Positions 62,922 through 64,000 of a stretch of DNA of 64,000 nucleotides are shown here, in pieces. The notes under the pieces are model-generated. The model was not told where the DNA came from. It was given only the letters and a program-made list of their open reading frames with translations, and searched no databases. The number at the start of each line of letters is the position of its first letter. The first letter of the stretch is position 1. The stretch comes from JBBSDP01 sp038240605 (lineage in GTDB: Bacteria; Planctomycetota; Phycisphaerae; Tepidisphaerales; Tepidisphaeraceae). Both the position numbers and the translations under genes were made by a program. The stretch lies in the NCBI GenBank assembly GCA_038240605.1, contig JBBSDP010000017.1:1-64000 (forward strand), read 5' to 3'.

Positions 62922-63807
62922 ATGCCGGAAAGAGTGGCGTTTATCGGGCTGGGCATCATGGGGGAGCCGATGGCGGGGCACCTTCTCAAGGCGGGACATG
63001 CGCTGACCGTGCATTCGCGGACGCGCTCGCGCGCCGATGACCTGCTGGAACGCGGCGCGACTTGGGCCCTGAGTCCGGCCGAGGCGGCGGAGCGGGCCGA
63101 TTTCGTCTTCATCTGCGTTCCCGACACGCCGGACGTTGAAGAGGTCGTGCTGGGGGAGAACGGGGTTGCCCGCGTCGCGCGGACCGGACAGGTCGTCATC
63201 GATCATTCCACCATTTCGCCAACCGTCACCCGGCGGATCGCCGAGTCACTGCTCGATCACGGCGTCCCCTTCCTCGATGCGCCGGTGAGCGGCGGCGACA
63301 GCGGCGCGCGCAGCGCGTCCCTCTCGATCATGGTGGGCGGCGAAGAGCCGGCATTTTCCCGAGCGCTGCCACTGCTGAAGCGCATGGGCAAGACGATCAC
63401 GCACTGCGGCGTGAGCGGCAATGGGCAGCTCACCAAACTCGTGAACCAGATCCTGGTGGCCGTGACCAACCTGGCGGTCTGCGAAGCGATAACCTTCGCC
63501 ACGGAGAACGGACTGGACTTGCCCAAGACCCTCACCGCGGTCGGCGGCGGGGCGGCCGGTTCATGGCAACTGGCCAACCTCGGGCCGAAAATGATCGCCG
63601 GGGATTTCGCCCCGGGGTTTATGATCAAGTTACAGGTGAAGGACCTCCGGCTGGCGCTGAAGGCGGCAGAGGATCGCGGCCTGACGCTGCCGGCGACAAG
63701 CCTGGTGGGCGACCTGTTCGCGCGAGCATTGGACGAAGGCCGCGGACGAGAAGGAACGCAGGCGCTGTTCGCGGTGGTGGAGGAAACGGCGAGGAAGGTG
63801 GAACGGT

Positions 63808-63809
<2 letters not shown>
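62922..63809 (+). CDS. NAD(P)-dependent beta-hydroxyacid dehydrogenase
   Basis: A 295-residue 3-hydroxyisobutyrate/tartronate semialdehyde-type reductase. Motifs: VAFIGLGIMGEPMAGHLLKA (GxGxMG dinucleotide site), FLDAPVSGGDSGARSASLSI (DAPVSGG), GNGQLTKLVNQILVAV with the catalytic Lys and GFMIKLQVKDLRLAL. The start at 62922 has GAGGTGA before it. The exact substrate (2-hydroxy-3-oxopropionate, 3-hydroxyisobutyrate or similar) cannot be set by eye. Confidence 0.93.
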
Positions 63810-63912
<103 letters not shown>

Positions 63913-63940
63913 CGTCCTCTTCAGCCTCGCGGCCGGCGGC

Positions 63941-64000
63941 GTGATTTTCTCGGTCTTCGGATGCTGGGTTCTCATCCGGAACGCATTCGTTTCGATGAAG
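63941..64000 (+). CDS. Possible start of a membrane protein, cut by the window
   Basis: From a GTG at 63941 the frame reads IFSVFGCWVLIRNAFVSMK, a membrane-helix-like sequence; it is open upstream into the repeat (LFSLAAGGV). No ribosome binding site is seen, and the gene runs past the window end. Only a partial, weakly supported call is possible. Confidence 0.25.
   Translation, partial: MIFSVFGCWVLIRNAFVSMK

Overview
The window is GC-rich bacterial chromosome that reads as a member of the Planctomycetota, probably class Phycisphaerae. The main evidence is two large tandem surface proteins carrying the planctomycete N-terminal motif (LEPRRMF in one, LERRTLF in the other). Supporting signs are many Thr/Pro-rich exported proteins of unknown function, a TPR protein with two RNA polymerase alpha C-terminal domains, and many intergenic inverted repeats built from iterated short words. 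No tRNA, rRNA, CRISPR, prophage or transposase is visible. The first ~725 bases look like a damaged or chimeric contig end.

Layout: 1-725 holds broken DinB-like and BSP-like genes. 738-7895 (minus) is a CusB-CusA-CusC heavy-metal efflux operon ending in a small membrane protein. 8109-10372 holds an M48-like lipoprotein protease, an anti-sigma/ECF sigma pair and a small lipoprotein. The same promoter-like motif (GAACC-type -35, 15-nt spacer, CGTT-type -10) precedes the cus operon, the sigma operon and the small lipoprotein, so these probably form one envelope or metal-stress regulon. 10459-17169 has lgt, a flavin-reductase remnant and the two surface proteins. 17223-23824 is a nitrogen block: an NtrC-like regulator without GAFTGA, then amt, an ion permease, a PII protein lacking Tyr51 and two small proteins. 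24328-25243 is a graveyard of toxin-antitoxin pieces (a frameshifted MazF-like remnant, DUF433, a truncated DUF5615).

25340-46770 is mostly housekeeping: an ACT protein, rplM-rpsI, an Nfu_N protein, an ANTAR response regulator, glyA, a cyclophilin-type PPIase, the small SRP RNA, nadK, a SAM hydrolase-bioA-bioD operon, pcm-recG, nrnA, a TrkA-N protein, a threonylcarbamoyladenylate synthase operon and the TPR/alpha-CTD protein. 46857-64000 has a SpoIID-like lipoprotein, a GAF/sigma-54 activator, a GGDEF cyclase, ribF, a dienelactone hydrolase, a small basic exported protein, astB, a two-component system, an MFS transporter, trpS, a glycoside hydrolase and a beta-hydroxyacid dehydrogenase.

All functional names rest on motif recognition by eye, with no database search. 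Very long antisense reading frames are common here because of high GC at third codon positions and were left out.
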